A stretch of DNA of 64,000 nucleotides from Magnetococcales bacterium (GTDB lineage Bacteria; Pseudomonadota; Magnetococcia; Magnetococcales; JADFZT01), in contig JADFZT010000009.1 of assembly GCA_015232395.1 (NCBI GenBank), positions 26,089 through 90,088 of the forward strand, given 5' to 3'. The translations under genes were made by a program, and so were the position numbers. Of the stretch, positions 37,896 to 48,407 are shown piece after piece (positions within the stretch are counted from its first letter, which is position 1; every line of letters begins with the position of its first letter). Below the pieces are notes generated by a model. It searched no databases. It saw only the letters and a program-made list of their open reading frames with translations, and had not been told where the DNA came from.

Positions 37896-38370
37896 ACAGA
37901 GCTGGTATCTATTAGGATGTGCATTTTTTTCCTGGCGGATTGATGCAATCCGTTTCACTCTGAAGTTATAAGTCGATCCCATTACCCGCCATATTTTTTC
38001 CGAACAAACCATTTTCAATTTCAAATCCAGACTGGACAGATACCGTTGCACTTTTGCTGTCATTCCCGTGAAGGCGGGAATCGAGGCTGCTTGGCGCGAA
38101 CCTGATCCAAACCTTGAGCTACCTTCAGCAAAAATCCGGACTTCTTGAAGAGTTGCTTTATTCTTGAGGGTCATCCTGATCTTCCTGGATTTTCACTTTT
38201 GTGGGGATGACGAGTCAGAGAAGAGTGTCTCATTTTTAGATGGAACTGCTTTGGAAAAATGGCCCCTTAAGCCATGACAGGTATATTGATAGATGATCTT
38301 TTTTAACCCAAAAACGGCTTCCGGCGTTTCTTCCGTTTTTTTGACCAACTCCTTGCGGGAGAGTGGTGTC
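37896..38370. other. Intergenic region containing REPIN-like copy A
   Basis: Apart from the repeat at 38019-38250, nothing gene-like is seen. The frame of the following kinase is open back to 38293, but the ATG at 38371 has the better ribosome-binding site. Confidence 0.45.
38019..38250 (+). repeat. REPIN-like composite repeat, copy A
   Basis: 232 bp. Two short palindromic REP-type ends in inverted orientation: GTCATTCCCGTGAAGGCGGG at 38059 onward, and CCTGGATTTTC...GGGGATGAC at about 38184-38212. About 100 bp lie between, including GGCGCGAACCT, CAGCAAAA and CTTCTTGAAGA. It aligns over its length with the reverse complement of 52853-53086. No coding capacity. Confidence 0.8.
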
Positions 38371-41300
38371 ATGGGTTTTCGGCCTCACTTGAGTGGAAGG
38401 TTGGGCCGCTGTTTTGTCTGGAAGCATTGTCTTGTTTTTCCAGGGTTGATTGTTTTCAGTCATCCTGCCAGAGCCTTTGGTGCCGGGATGGAGTCGATTG
38501 ATTTGGGCTCTCATGGCGCACCATTGTTGTTTTTACTCAGCCTGGCGCTGGTTGCTTTAAGCCTGGTGACTCTTAATACCACCCGTAGGGCACGCCGCTC
38601 CCAGCAACAACTCTCTGAACGTTGTGAAGCGTTGACCCGGGCTTTGCTGGAAAAAGAGAGAGCGCTAGACAAAGAGGCTCAAGATCGGCAGGAGGTGGCA
38701 GAAAGTCTTAAGCTGGAGCGTGAAAAACTGATCAACATTCTTGAAGCCATGGACAATGGGGTTTACATCTCCAGCCGGAGATATGACGTTGAATATGTCA
38801 ACCCGGTGATCGAACAGGCCTTTGGAATGGTGGCGGGGAAAAAGTGTTATCACTATTTCCATGATCGTGACAAACCCTGCCCCTGGTGTAAAAATCCCCG
38901 GGTGTTTGGTGGAGAGTCCATTCATTGGGAGTGGACTTTTGCCAAAAACAACCGCACCTATGATCTGTTTGATACCCCCTTGTATAACCCGGACGGTAGC
39001 GTTTCAAAGCTGGAAATTTTTCACGATATTACCCCCTACAAAGAGGCCGAGCAGACCATCAAGCAGGCCCATGATCGCTTTAGAATCGTCCTGGACAGTA
39101 TTGAGGCGGTGATCTATGTCGCCGATATCGACACCCATGAAATACTCTTCGCCAACCGCTATTTTGTGGAGCGGTTTGGGGAAGTCCATGACCGGAAATG
39201 TTGGCAGGTGGTGCAGTCCGGGCAAGAGGGGCCCTGCTCTTTTTGCACCAACCACAAGCTGTTGGATGAAAATGGCCAACCGATTCAGGGAGGGCATGCC
39301 TGGGAGTTTCAAAATACCACCAATCAACGCTGGTATGGCATTCTTGACCGGGCTATCCCCTGGGTGGATGGACGTTTTGTGCGCCTGGAAATTGCCACGG
39401 ATATCACTGACCGCAAGCAGGCAGAACTCATTGCCGAGTGGTCTCTTCAGACCCAAAAAATTATCAGCGGCCTGCTCCAAATCGCCCTGAAGCCCCTCAC
39501 CCTGACCGAACAGCTTCAGCGGGCTTTGGATCTGATCCTCAAGATTCAAGGGCCTTCCTTTGAAAAACAAGGGGCGATTTTTTTGTTGGATGCTGCCTCC
39601 AACGAGCTTGTCCTGACGGTTGAAAAGGGGCTGGAAAGTTCTCTGATATCCACCTGTGCCCGGGTTCCCATAGGTCACTGTCTTTGTGGTCGGGCGGTCT
39701 CCTCCCGCTGGATTGTGTTTGCCGACAATCTGGATGAGCGGCACGATAATCACTGTGAGGACATGACTGACCACGGTCACTACTGTGTGCCCATTGGTGC
39801 AGGGACTCAAATATTGGGGGTTCTCTGTCTCTATCTCAAGGCGGGCGCCAAGCGGGACAAACAGGAACAAGCCACTCTTTTGACCGTCGCCAGCACCTTG
39901 GCGGGCATCATTCAGCGAGGCCAGCTCGATCTGGCATTGCATGCGGCCAAGGAGCAGGCCGAGACGGCCAACCGGGCCAAGAGCCGGTTTTTAGCTGCCA
40001 TGAGCCACGATATCCGCACACCAATGAATGCCATCCTGGGTATGGGTGAGGCGTTGGCCGAGAGCGGTCTGAGTGGGGAGCAGCGGCGTTTTTTGGAGGT
40101 GATGAATCAGGCTGGGGAGCATCTCCTGGCCTTGATCAGCGATATTCTTGATCTCTCCAGAATCGAGGCCGACAAGCTGTCGATTGAGGAGAGTGATTTT
40201 GACTTCAGGCAGCTGATCACGGGCCTGGTGGCTATTTTTCACCGGGAGACCCAGGAGAAGGATTTGGCGTTGATCTCTCGGGTGGATGCCGGGTGTCCGG
40301 ATCATGTCCGGGGGGATGCCCAGCGCCTGCGGCAAATTCTTATCAACCTGCTGGGTAATGCGGTTAAATTTACCGCCCGGGGGCGGGTGGAGTTGGAGGT
40401 GACCCCCGCCACGGCTGATACGATCCGATTTACGGTTTCGGATAACGGCATCGGCATCCATCCAGAGCGGTTGGCGACTATCTTTGAGCCTTTCAAACAG
40501 GCGGATCCCGGCATCAGTGATCGTTTCGGTGGCACGGGGTTGGGTTTGGCCATCTGTCAGCGGCTGGTGGGATTGATGGGGGGGGAGATCGGGGTGACCA
40601 GCGAGGAGGGTCGAGGCAGCCGGTTTTTCTTTCAGATCCCACTGCCAGAGGCCTCCCATGCCACCAGTCAGCCACAACCGGATACGCACTTGCTCCAAAT
40701 CAAAGGGCGCTCCCATGATGCCGTTCCATGGGTCGGGTTGGAAAGACGCACCAGTGAACGCCCGGCAGAGAGTCTCTCCATTCTGCTGGTGGAGGATGTC
40801 GAAGATAATCGGCTGGTGATCCAGGCCTACCTGAAACAGACGCTTCATTGGTTGGATACCGCCGAAAATGGCCTTGAAGCGGTGGAAAAATGCCAGGGGC
40901 GTCGATACGATCTGGTGTTTATGGATATGCAGATGCCCGTGATGGATGGCCATGAAGCCACCGAGCGCATTCGGGCCATGGAGGGGGAACGCCATCTCCC
41001 CCCGAGCTGCATCATCGCCCTGACCGCCAATGCCATGAAATCAGAGCTGGATCGCTCCATCCAATCCGGGTGCGATCTTCACCTCACCAAACCGATTCGC
41101 AGAAGACGACTGCTGGAAATTTTGAACCAAATGATCCCATCTGTCGGGGGGAACCCAGGGGGTGTCATTCCCCCCACCGTTCTACCCGACCAGGAAAAAA
41201 ATCCGGAAATATCTGAGGATGAGATCTCTGTCACCCCCGCTATCAATCGGAAAACCTATGCCGCTCTGGTGCGTGACATGGATGGAGATGTTTCGCCTAT

Positions 41301-41580
41301 GCTGGAGGCCTTTTACCGGCGGCTGCCGGAAAGATTGGATCATGTTTCCCAGGCTGCTGCTGCAAACGATGGTGAAGCCCTGGCCAATGCGGCCCACAAA
41401 ATCAGGGGTTCTGCTGCGACTTTGGGGGCGGATGGGTTGGCCTCTCTGGCCCGGAAACTGGAGGTGTCGGGCGGCTCCGGGCAGTTTCCCATCGATGGCC
41501 TGCTTTTGGGGGCCATCCTCAAGGAAGGGGCTCGGGTTCGGATGGATATCTCCCAGCTACTGGAAGAGAGCTCCACATGA
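38371..41580 (+). CDS. Hybrid histidine kinase: PAS-PAS-GAF-HisKA-HATPase-REC-Hpt
   Basis: About 1069 residues from the ATG at 38371 (GGGAGAG 7 nt upstream); an ATG at 38293 is possible. A hydrophobic N-terminus is followed by one membrane helix (about 51-70). PAS1 (about 117-227) and PAS2 (about 234-350) each carry a Cys cluster (KKCYHYF...PCPWC and RKCWQVV...PCSFC). A GAF domain (about 360-520) has the Cys/His pattern [14 protein letters not shown]...DHGHYCVP. HisKA His is in [10 protein letters not shown] (about 545), with Asp for the usual Glu. HATPase_c, a receiver (about 804-924, [11 protein letters not shown]) and an Hpt ([13 protein letters not shown], about 1007) complete a full phosphorelay. 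The stop overlaps the next start by 4 bp (ATGA). Confidence 0.92.
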   Translation: MGFRPHLSGRLGRCFVWKHCLVFPGLIVFSHPARAFGAGMESIDLGSHGAPLLFLLSLALVALSLVTLNTTRRARRSQQQLSERCEALTRALLEKERALDKEAQDRQEVAESLKLEREKLINILEAMDNGVYISSRRYDVEYVNPVIEQAFGMVAGKKCYHYFHDRDKPCPWCKNPRVFGGESIHWEWTFAKNNRTYDLFDTPLYNPDGSVSKLEIFHDITPYKEAEQTIKQAHDRFRIVLDSIEAVIYVADIDTHEILFANRYFVERFGEVHDRKCWQVVQSGQEGPCSFCTNHKLLDENGQPIQGGHAWEFQNTTNQRWYGILDRAIPWVDGRFVRLEIATDITDRKQAELIAEWSLQTQKIISGLLQIALKPLTLTEQLQRALDLILKIQGPSFEKQGAIFLLDAASNELVLTVEKGLESSLISTCARVPIGHCLCGRAVSSRWIVFADNLDERHDNHCEDMTDHGHYCVPIGAGTQILGVLCLYLKAGAKRDKQEQATLLTVASTLAGIIQRGQLDLALHAAKEQAETANRAKSRFLAAMSHDIRTPMNAILGMGEALAESGLSGEQRRFLEVMNQAGEHLLALISDILDLSRIEADKLSIEESDFDFRQLITGLVAIFHRETQEKDLALISRVDAGCPDHVRGDAQRLRQILINLLGNAVKFTARGRVELEVTPATADTIRFTVSDNGIGIHPERLATIFEPFKQADPGISDRFGGTGLGLAICQRLVGLMGGEIGVTSEEGRGSRFFFQIPLPEASHATSQPQPDTHLLQIKGRSHDAVPWVGLERRTSERPAESLSILLVEDVEDNRLVIQAYLKQTLHWLDTAENGLEAVEKCQGRRYDLVFMDMQMPVMDGHEATERIRAMEGERHLPPSCIIALTANAMKSELDRSIQSGCDLHLTKPIRRRRLLEILNQMIPSVGGNPGGVIPPTVLPDQEKNPEISEDEISVTPAINRKTYAALVRDMDGDVSPMLEAFYRRLPERLDHVSQAAAANDGEALANAAHKIRGSAATLGADGLASLARKLEVSGGSGQFPIDGLLLGAILKEGARVRMDISQLLEESST

Positions 41581-43265
41581 CCTTATCCGTTCATGGTGCG
41601 CCTCAAGATGGTCCGGAGCTCTCTTTGGCACAGCCTGATACTTCTCAAGAGACGCCAAAACCCCATGCCACGATTCTGGCCTGTGATGACGATGAGGTTT
41701 TGTTGGGGCTTATCAGCCAGTTTTTAAGCAATAAGGGGTTTCGGGTGATTGAGGCCGAGAGTGGTGCCGAGGCCTTGGCCATCTATCGGAAGCAGCCGCC
41801 GGACCTGGTGTTGCTGGATGCGAAAATGCCGGGAATGGATGGCTTTGAGGTGTGCCAGCAGATGCGTAGCCAGGAGATCCCCATTCTCATGGTTACAGCT
41901 CTGGATGATGCGGCGTCGGTCAAACAGGCTTATGAAGCCGGAGCTGAAGAATATCTGGCCAAGCCCATTCACTGGCACGTCCTGGAGCACCGTATTCATG
42001 CCATACTCAAGCGAAAAAAAGCGGAAGCCGATGCCCGCTGGGCCCATCTCTCCCAGCAGCTGATCAGTGCCCTCCTGCAAGGGGAGGATCCAGCTCTTTC
42101 CCTGGCTCAACAGTTGGAAAAAAGCCTGGAAAAAATTCTGAAAATATCTTGGCTCAAGCTGGAGAATCGCGGGGCGGTGTTTTTGCTGGAGCCGTCCAAG
42201 GGGGTGTTGCAACTGGTTGCCCAGCAGGGGATGGATCCCTTTTATCAGACCGCCTGTGCCCGGGTGCCTGTGGGTCACTGCCTCTGTGGCCGGGCCGTGG
42301 CTGAGCGCTGGGTGGTCTTTGCCGATCATGTCGATGAACGTCACGAAATCCGAATGCAGGAGATGGCCGACCATGGCCATTATTGTGTGCCCATCGGCTC
42401 CGGCCCCACCATCCTGGGGGTTCTTAATCTTTCCATCAAAGCGGGTCTCCCCAGAGATCTACCCATGCAGGCCACCCTGCTCACCATCGGCTCCACCCTG
42501 GCCAACATCATTGAGCGTAAACGCATGGCCGAGGAGATCAAGATCCATCGGGATTCCTTGGCTTTCGAACGGGAATTTATCGAAGATATCATCACCCGAA
42601 TGCGGGCATCCAAGCGATTTGATCCGAGACAGATGCGCCTGCTTCAGGCCCCGGTGGAAAAAACCATGGGGGATTTGCTCCTGGCTGACTTTCGTCCTGA
42701 CGGGGCGCAACACGTGATGCTGGGGGATTTTACCGGTCATGGCCTGCCTGCGGCCATCGGTGGCCCGATTGTTTCGGATATTTTCTACTCCATGACCGCC
42801 AAAGGATCCTCCCTGGAGGAGATTATGGATGAGATCAATTGTCGGCTTTACGAAAAAACGCCGGCAGGCATGTTTCTCGCCGCCGGTTTTATGGAAGTGG
42901 ATCCCCTCCGAAAGCAATTGACTGTTTGGAATTGCTCCATTCCTGATATGTTGGTGTTCCGAGGGGGGCAAATTCGGCAACGCATTCCCTCAAAGCATTT
43001 TGCCCGAGGATTGGTTGACCGCCCTGACGAGCCCGGCTTGCTGGTGGAGGTGGAGGCCGGGGACCGTGTGATTGCCTTTTCGGATGGTTTTATCGAAGAG
43101 GTCGATGGGGAGGGGCAAATGTTTGGCCAGGATCGTTTTGAGGCATTATTGGTCCAAATGTTGGAGCAGCAGGCGCCTTTGGAAATGTTGCAGGAGATAC
43201 ATCAGGGGTTTCGAGCTGGACGGCAGCAGAGTGATGATATGACACTGGTGGAGTTGACCTGCTGA
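41577..43265 (+). CDS. Response regulator with GAF and SpoIIE-type PP2C phosphatase output
   Basis: 562 residues. Receiver (about 27-150) with acidic CDDDE, phosphoacceptor Asp in [12 protein letters not shown] and AKPIHW. GAF (about 165-315) with [14 protein letters not shown]...DHGHYCVP, nearly the same as in the upstream kinase. PP2C-like SpoIIE/RsbU domain (about 360-560): [20 protein letters not shown] and SDDMTLVEL give the metal-binding aspartates. It should dephosphorylate a phospho-Ser STAS protein; the gene 100 bp downstream encodes one. Translational coupling to the hybrid kinase suggests that the kinase phosphorylates this receiver to control the phosphatase. Confidence 0.93.
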   Translation: MTLSVHGAPQDGPELSLAQPDTSQETPKPHATILACDDDEVLLGLISQFLSNKGFRVIEAESGAEALAIYRKQPPDLVLLDAKMPGMDGFEVCQQMRSQEIPILMVTALDDAASVKQAYEAGAEEYLAKPIHWHVLEHRIHAILKRKKAEADARWAHLSQQLISALLQGEDPALSLAQQLEKSLEKILKISWLKLENRGAVFLLEPSKGVLQLVAQQGMDPFYQTACARVPVGHCLCGRAVAERWVVFADHVDERHEIRMQEMADHGHYCVPIGSGPTILGVLNLSIKAGLPRDLPMQATLLTIGSTLANIIERKRMAEEIKIHRDSLAFEREFIEDIITRMRASKRFDPRQMRLLQAPVEKTMGDLLLADFRPDGAQHVMLGDFTGHGLPAAIGGPIVSDIFYSMTAKGSSLEEIMDEINCRLYEKTPAGMFLAAGFMEVDPLRKQLTVWNCSIPDMLVFRGGQIRQRIPSKHFARGLVDRPDEPGLLVEVEAGDRVIAFSDGFIEEVDGEGQMFGQDRFEALLVQMLEQQAPLEMLQEIHQGFRAGRQQSDDMTLVELTC

Positions 43266-43372
43266 GGGCTCATCCCTGAACCCTCTGTTCAAAAGGTGTT
43301 AAAACGGTTTTGCTTTGGCTTGAATGGGGGGCTTTGATATGCTCATTCAACCCTTTTGGGAGGAGAGGACGT

Positions 43373-43684
43373 ATGCCAACAACTGGTGCAATCATCGAAA
43401 GTGTTGATGAAAACGATGTTTTGACCATCTACATCAAAGGGGCACTTCGGTTTAAAGCCTATGCGGATTTCAAGGAGGCCTACCAGGGGGTGAGCAAGGA
43501 CTATACCTTCATCGTGGATCTGGGGGAGGTGGAGATGGTGGACAGCTCCGGTTTGGGCATGTTGATGACCTTGCGGGAGTATGCTGGTGGGGAGAGTGCG
43601 AATATCACCCTGGCCAACTGTCGGCCCGTTATCAAGTCCATTTTGATTTCAGCCCGATTCCAGGATTTGTTTAAAATGCACTGA
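43373..43684 (+). CDS. STAS-domain anti-sigma factor antagonist-like protein
   Basis: 103 residues from the ATG at 43373, which follows GGAGGAGAGG. One STAS domain: a beta-strand ILTIYIKGALRF-type start, then IVDLGEVEMVDSSGLGML. The DSSG serine is the site phosphorylated in SpoIIAA/RsbV proteins. It is encoded directly after the REC-GAF-PP2C phosphatase, its expected activator. The anti-sigma kinase that would complete a partner switch is not in the window. Confidence 0.9.
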   Translation: MPTTGAIIESVDENDVLTIYIKGALRFKAYADFKEAYQGVSKDYTFIVDLGEVEMVDSSGLGMLMTLREYAGGESANITLANCRPVIKSILISARFQDLFKMH

Positions 43685-43942
43685 GTGTTGGTGCGGCCTT
43701 CTGAATATTGGGATAACCGTTTTGGTCCACAAGGCCCGCTTTTATTGGAATGCCAAGCAGAGACACTTTTTCCCGAAATCATCGTCAACCAGGTTGGATT
43801 CGTCACGGAACCGGTATCTTTTTTAGCTCTTTCCGGGTCATAATAGGATCATTTCCCGTTCCTGTTGCAAGCACTGTTTTTCTGGTTATTCGTGGGCAAA
43901 CAAGGGCAGCAGGAAGTGTTTGTTATTTTCAGGTAGACTCTC

Positions 43943-44617
43943 ATGAGTGACCATCCTGTCGCGAAAGAAAGCCGTCACGTCAATTTGGGCTTTGTCGAGG
44001 AGCCGTTCCCGGAAGGGATACACATGTGCCTTATCTATAACGATGAGGCGGAGCGGCGTGCAGTCATTGGTCGTTTTATCGATCAAGGACTCAAGGATGG
44101 CCACGTTACCAGCTATTTTGGCGATGCCCCGGATACCACGGCGATTCGGCAGGAGCTTGAAGAGATCGGCGTGCACCTGCCCGAGGATGATTCAGACCAG
44201 GATCTCCTGCACATTTCCCAAGCCCGGCACACCTATTGTCCCCAGGATCAATTCGATCCCGATCGCATACTCGCCTCTTTGGGCCGCTTTCACGACTCTG
44301 CCCAGGCTCGGGGACATGCCTTTATTCGGGTCTCCGGTGAGATGGGGTGGGCCTTGCGGGGGTATGCGGGGTCAAATCGTCTTTTTGAATATGAATCCCG
44401 GGTCAATGATTTTATGACCCAGCACCCCTTTGCCGCCATCTGCCAATACGATGCCCGGCGTTTTTCCGGGGATGCGATCCTGGCGGCCATGAAGGTCCAC
44501 CCGGTGATGGTGATACGGGGGCAAATTGTCCACAACCCCTTCTATATGGAAACGGCTGCTTTTCGTCAGGACAAACAATTTGATTTTCAGGGGCAGCTGG
44601 GGATGAATCTTCCTTAA
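43943..44617 (+). CDS. MEDS-domain sensory protein
   Basis: 224 residues. Recognisable as the MEDS (methanogen/methylotroph DcmR sensory) domain from GIHMCLIYNDEAERRAVIGRFIDQ, the GHVTSYFGD strand, the GEMGWALRG helix and the closing CQYDARRFSGDAILAAMKVHP. The domain fills the protein; there is no DNA-binding or kinase domain. Such proteins commonly sit next to STAS/PP2C and hybrid-kinase genes, and this one lies between the STAS gene and another hybrid kinase. The ligand is unknown. Confidence 0.85.
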   Translation: MSDHPVAKESRHVNLGFVEEPFPEGIHMCLIYNDEAERRAVIGRFIDQGLKDGHVTSYFGDAPDTTAIRQELEEIGVHLPEDDSDQDLLHISQARHTYCPQDQFDPDRILASLGRFHDSAQARGHAFIRVSGEMGWALRGYAGSNRLFEYESRVNDFMTQHPFAAICQYDARRFSGDAILAAMKVHPVMVIRGQIVHNPFYMETAAFRQDKQFDFQGQLGMNLP

Positions 44618-44657
44618 ATAACGGCTCCTGCCACTCTTGATTGGTAGTTGAATTCTT

Positions 44658-47600
44658 ATGGCGGTTGATCTGGAACTTCTGGGCCGGTTTCTTTTTGCTC
44701 AGGAAAATTTGGATCTTTTCCCCAATCAGGAGCAGTTGGGACAGTTTGTCTGTGCCATGCTTTCGGAATTTCCAGGGGTCGCCGAAGTCCGAGTGCGCTG
44801 GTCCGGCTCACCAGATGAGCCCTCCCCCTCCATACGACAAGAGAGCCTGGCAGCAACGACTCTTTCTCTGTCCATCAAAACCCTGAACCATCCCTATGGC
44901 CGTCTGGAAGTGGCGCTGGACGAATCAGACGGTTTTGCCGATTACCGCCCTTTTGTGCAAAATTTTTTGAGCGTCATAGCCCGGATTTTGGAAAACCGGC
45001 AGATTACCCGAAAGCTGGAAGCGGAGGTGGAAGAGCGCAAGCGCGCCAACCAGGCTCTGGCAGAGCAGACGGTATTTCTCAATGCCATTCTGGAAAACAT
45101 CGAGGATGGCATCGTTGCCTGTAATGAAAAGGGTCAGCTCACCCTTTTCAATCCCGCAACACGCCGCTTTCACGGTATTGATCAGCAGGATTTACCCCCG
45201 GATGAGTGGGCTGGACGGTACGATCTCTATCTGGCCGATGGCGTTACCCCGATGGAAAAGACGGATATTCCGCTCTTCAAGGCCTTCCAGGGCCAGCGGG
45301 TAAATGCCCAAAAAATGGTCATTGCCCCCAAGGGTCTCCCACGCCGAACCCTGTTGGCCAGCGCCCGATCCATGGAGGATGCCAACGGTCGGAAGATCGG
45401 GGCCGTGGCCTCCATGCACGATATCACCGCCCAGGAAAAAGCCTCTGCCCTGATGTGGCGGATGAATGAGGAGTTGGAAGAGCGGGTGGAAGAGCGCACC
45501 CGGCATCTGCAAGAGGAGATAGGTGCCCGAAAAATAGTCGAACAGACCCTTTATACCACCCTGGCCAAAAACAGTGGACTCATCCAGGCCCTGGGGGAAA
45601 TCACCTACGAGTATCGGGTTGAGGCCAAAAAAATTCTTTGGTCAGGAACCTTCACGGCCATGCTGGGCTATCCCTCCCGGGAAATGGGTGAAGAAAAGTC
45701 TCTTTGGCTGGACCGGGTTCATCCGGATGATCGGGTCTTGGTCAATCAGGAGTTTGAACGGGCTCTTTCAGATAACCGGCTCTTCGATCTGGAATACCGT
45801 TTTCAGCACAGGGATGGGCACTATCTCTGGATCCATGATCGGGGTCACATGATTTTCGATGACCAGGAGCAACTGACACTGGTGGTCGGGGTCATGAAGG
45901 ATATCTCCAGACGTAAGTCGGACGAGGTGCGTCTGGCCCGGAGCGAGGCCCATCTGCGAGAAGCCCAGCGTATCGCCGATCTGGGCAGTTGGGAGCGGGA
46001 TTTTATAGCTGATCGCCTGGATTGGTCTGAAGGAACCCGGCGGATTTTCGGCTTTACCAAGGATCAGCCCATCTCCTTCGAGCAATTTATGCATACGGTC
46101 CATCCCGATGACCGGCAGAGATTATCCGAAGCTCAAAAAAAGGCCCGTTCCGGGGAGGCACCCCTGGATTTGGAATATCGCCTGCGTCTACCCGATGGCG
46201 CCCTTCGCCATATTTATGAACGGGGTGAGTCCACCTTTGATGGTCAGGGCAGGCTTCTCAAAATAGCTGGAATCGTTCAGGATATGACGGCTCGAAAACG
46301 GGTTGAAAACAAACTCCAGGAGCAGGAAAAAATCCTGACGGATATCCTGGAGGTGACCCTGTCAGGTTACTGGGATTGGAATATTGCGGAAAAGACCGAA
46401 TTTTTAAGCCCCGCCTTGAAAAAAATGTTCGGCTATGGGGATCACGAACTGACCAATCTTCGAGAAACGTGGCAACAGTTGATCCTTTCAGAAGATTTGC
46501 CGGGGGTGCTGGCCTGTTTGGATCGTCATGTTCAAAGCCGTGGGGAGGTGCCTTTCTATAACGAAGTGCGCTACCAGCACAAAACCGGTCGGACCGTCTG
46601 GGTCATCTGTGCAGGCCGGGTGATCGAATGGGCGGATGATGGCGCCCCTTTGCGTATGGTTGGCTGTCACATCGACATTACCGAACTGAAAAAAACCCAA
46701 GCTGAGCTTCAGGCCAGCGAAGAGCGTACCCGGGAAATCCTCGATACCACCACTGAAGGGTATTGGCTAACCGATATCCATACCAGCAAGACCATCGATG
46801 TCAATCACGCCTTCTGTAACATGTTGGGTTACAGCCGGGAGGAGATGATCGGCACGACCTCCTTTGAGTTTGCCAATGAGGAGAGCCGCCGGGTATTTCA
46901 ACAGCAGGCAGCCGAACTCGCCGCCACCGACCACCGTCGTTTTGAGATAACCCTGCAGAATAAATCCGGCTATCCAGTGCATACCATTTTCAACGCCACC
47001 ACACTCCGGGATGCCCGGGGAGAGGCTGTGGCCGCTTTTGCTTTTGTGACGGACATTACCCGGCGCAAGGCCATGGAGGATGAGTTGGTTCGGGCCAAAG
47101 AGGTGGCGGAAATTGCCAATCAGGCCAAAAGTGCATTTCTTGCAGCCATGTCCCACGAAATCCGCACGCCACTGAATGCCATTTTGGGGATGGGGGAGCT
47201 TTTGGGGGAATCGGAACTCAACCAAGCCCAGGAGTGGTGTGTCAAAACCCTCAATCGTTCCGGTGAAACGCTGCTCACCCTCATCAACGATATTTTGGAT
47301 CTATCCAAGATCGAAGCGGGCCGGCTGACCCTGGAACAGTCTCATTTTGACCTGCCAGATTCGATGAACGAAATCATGACCCTTTTTTCGTTCACCGCTC
47401 TGGACCAAGGGATCCAGATTTCCCACCATCTGGATCCAGCCCTTCCCCAAAGAGTGGTTGGGGATTCCTCACGGTTGCGCCAGGTGGTTTTGAACCTGGT
47501 AGGTAACGCCGTCAAGTTTACCCGGGAGGGAAGCGTGACCGTCAGGGTGATGAAAGGGGAGGGGGAGAGGGTCTCTTTTTCAGTGGCCGATACCGGCCCC

Positions 47601-48248
47601 GGCATCCCGGAAGAAAAGCAGCAGGAAATTTTTCAGCCCTTTACCCAGGCCGATGCCTCCACCACCCGCAAGCATGGTGGAACCGGTTTGGGATTGACCA
47701 TCTGCCGTCATCTGGTTGAACTGATGGGAGGGGACATCGGCCTGGAGAGCCGTCTGGGTCAAGGCTCCACCTTTCACTTCAGTGTGCCTTTAAGCCCAGC
47801 TGATGCCAACCAGCAGGAGAGGGAAGGAAGATCAGCCGAAGGAGCTGCACCGGAAAGCCAAAGCGTCTCCCTGAGGATTCTTCTGGTGGATGATGCGGAG
47901 GATAATCGGCTTTTGATCAAGGCCTTTTTGAAGAAAACCCCCCATCGATTGGTGATGGTGGAAAATGGGGTTGAGGCGGTTGCCCAATTTAAGGAGAACG
48001 CCTTTGATGTGGTTTTTATGGATATCCAGATGCCTCTGATGGATGGTTACGAGGCCACGCGGCAGATCCGGGCCTGGGAAGTGGATAGTGGTGCCCAGCC
48101 CATTCCCATTCTGGCCTTGACCGCCCATGCTGTCAGTGGGGAAATGGAGAGGGTTTTGGCTGCCGGGTGTGATCGGCATCTGACCAAACCGATCCGCAAA
48201 GCGCGTCTTTTGGAGGTGCTGGAAGAGGTGTCGGCAAAGAAGCGCTGA
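44658..48248 (+). CDS. Soluble five-PAS hybrid histidine kinase
   Basis: 1196 residues, no membrane segment. A GAF-like N-terminal region (about 1-125) is followed by PAS domains at about 138-259, 301-417, 425-545, 552-675 and 682-801. Coiled coils such as EELEERVEERTRHLQEE join them. HisKA His in [10 protein letters not shown] (about 832). HATPase_c with DTGPGIP and GGTGLGL. C-terminal receiver (about 1073-1193) with phosphoacceptor in FMDIQMPLMDG. There is no Hpt, so phosphate must leave through another protein's Hpt; the kinases on either side carry one. No clear ribosome-binding site before the ATG. The MEDS gene 40 bp upstream may be co-transcribed and act as its sensor partner. Confidence 0.92.
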   Translation: MAVDLELLGRFLFAQENLDLFPNQEQLGQFVCAMLSEFPGVAEVRVRWSGSPDEPSPSIRQESLAATTLSLSIKTLNHPYGRLEVALDESDGFADYRPFVQNFLSVIARILENRQITRKLEAEVEERKRANQALAEQTVFLNAILENIEDGIVACNEKGQLTLFNPATRRFHGIDQQDLPPDEWAGRYDLYLADGVTPMEKTDIPLFKAFQGQRVNAQKMVIAPKGLPRRTLLASARSMEDANGRKIGAVASMHDITAQEKASALMWRMNEELEERVEERTRHLQEEIGARKIVEQTLYTTLAKNSGLIQALGEITYEYRVEAKKILWSGTFTAMLGYPSREMGEEKSLWLDRVHPDDRVLVNQEFERALSDNRLFDLEYRFQHRDGHYLWIHDRGHMIFDDQEQLTLVVGVMKDISRRKSDEVRLARSEAHLREAQRIADLGSWERDFIADRLDWSEGTRRIFGFTKDQPISFEQFMHTVHPDDRQRLSEAQKKARSGEAPLDLEYRLRLPDGALRHIYERGESTFDGQGRLLKIAGIVQDMTARKRVENKLQEQEKILTDILEVTLSGYWDWNIAEKTEFLSPALKKMFGYGDHELTNLRETWQQLILSEDLPGVLACLDRHVQSRGEVPFYNEVRYQHKTGRTVWVICAGRVIEWADDGAPLRMVGCHIDITELKKTQAELQASEERTREILDTTTEGYWLTDIHTSKTIDVNHAFCNMLGYSREEMIGTTSFEFANEESRRVFQQQAAELAATDHRRFEITLQNKSGYPVHTIFNATTLRDARGEAVAAFAFVTDITRRKAMEDELVRAKEVAEIANQAKSAFLAAMSHEIRTPLNAILGMGELLGESELNQAQEWCVKTLNRSGETLLTLINDILDLSKIEAGRLTLEQSHFDLPDSMNEIMTLFSFTALDQGIQISHHLDPALPQRVVGDSSRLRQVVLNLVGNAVKFTREGSVTVRVMKGEGERVSFSVADTGPGIPEEKQQEIFQPFTQADASTTRKHGGTGLGLTICRHLVELMGGDIGLESRLGQGSTFHFSVPLSPADANQQEREGRSAEGAAPESQSVSLRILLVDDAEDNRLLIKAFLKKTPHRLVMVENGVEAVAQFKENAFDVVFMDIQMPLMDGYEATRQIRAWEVDSGAQPIPILALTAHAVSGEMERVLAAGCDRHLTKPIRKARLLEVLEEVSAKKR

Positions 48249-48302
48249 CGGGGCTGGAATGACCCTCGCTGGCATCGTGAAATTTGTTCATTCTGTCTGG
48301 AT

Positions 48303-48331
48303 CGTGTTTAATCAAATTTAAACGCTATAAT
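48303..48331 (+). promoter_or_regulatory. Candidate promoter with overlapping inverted repeat
   Basis: A perfect -10 box TATAAT lies at 48326-48331. Just upstream, GTTTAA (48306-48311) and TTAAAC (48318-48323) form an inverted repeat with a 6-bp spacer over the -35 to -10 region, as an operator would. The -35 box is poor, suggesting activator dependence. Drives the kinase at 48408. Confidence 0.45.
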
Positions 48332-48407
48332 ATGGACCGAAAAAATATAACAAAAGCCTGAAAATATTCTTATCCAGCGCATCCTGACTTACCTAAGGAT
48401 ACCCATC

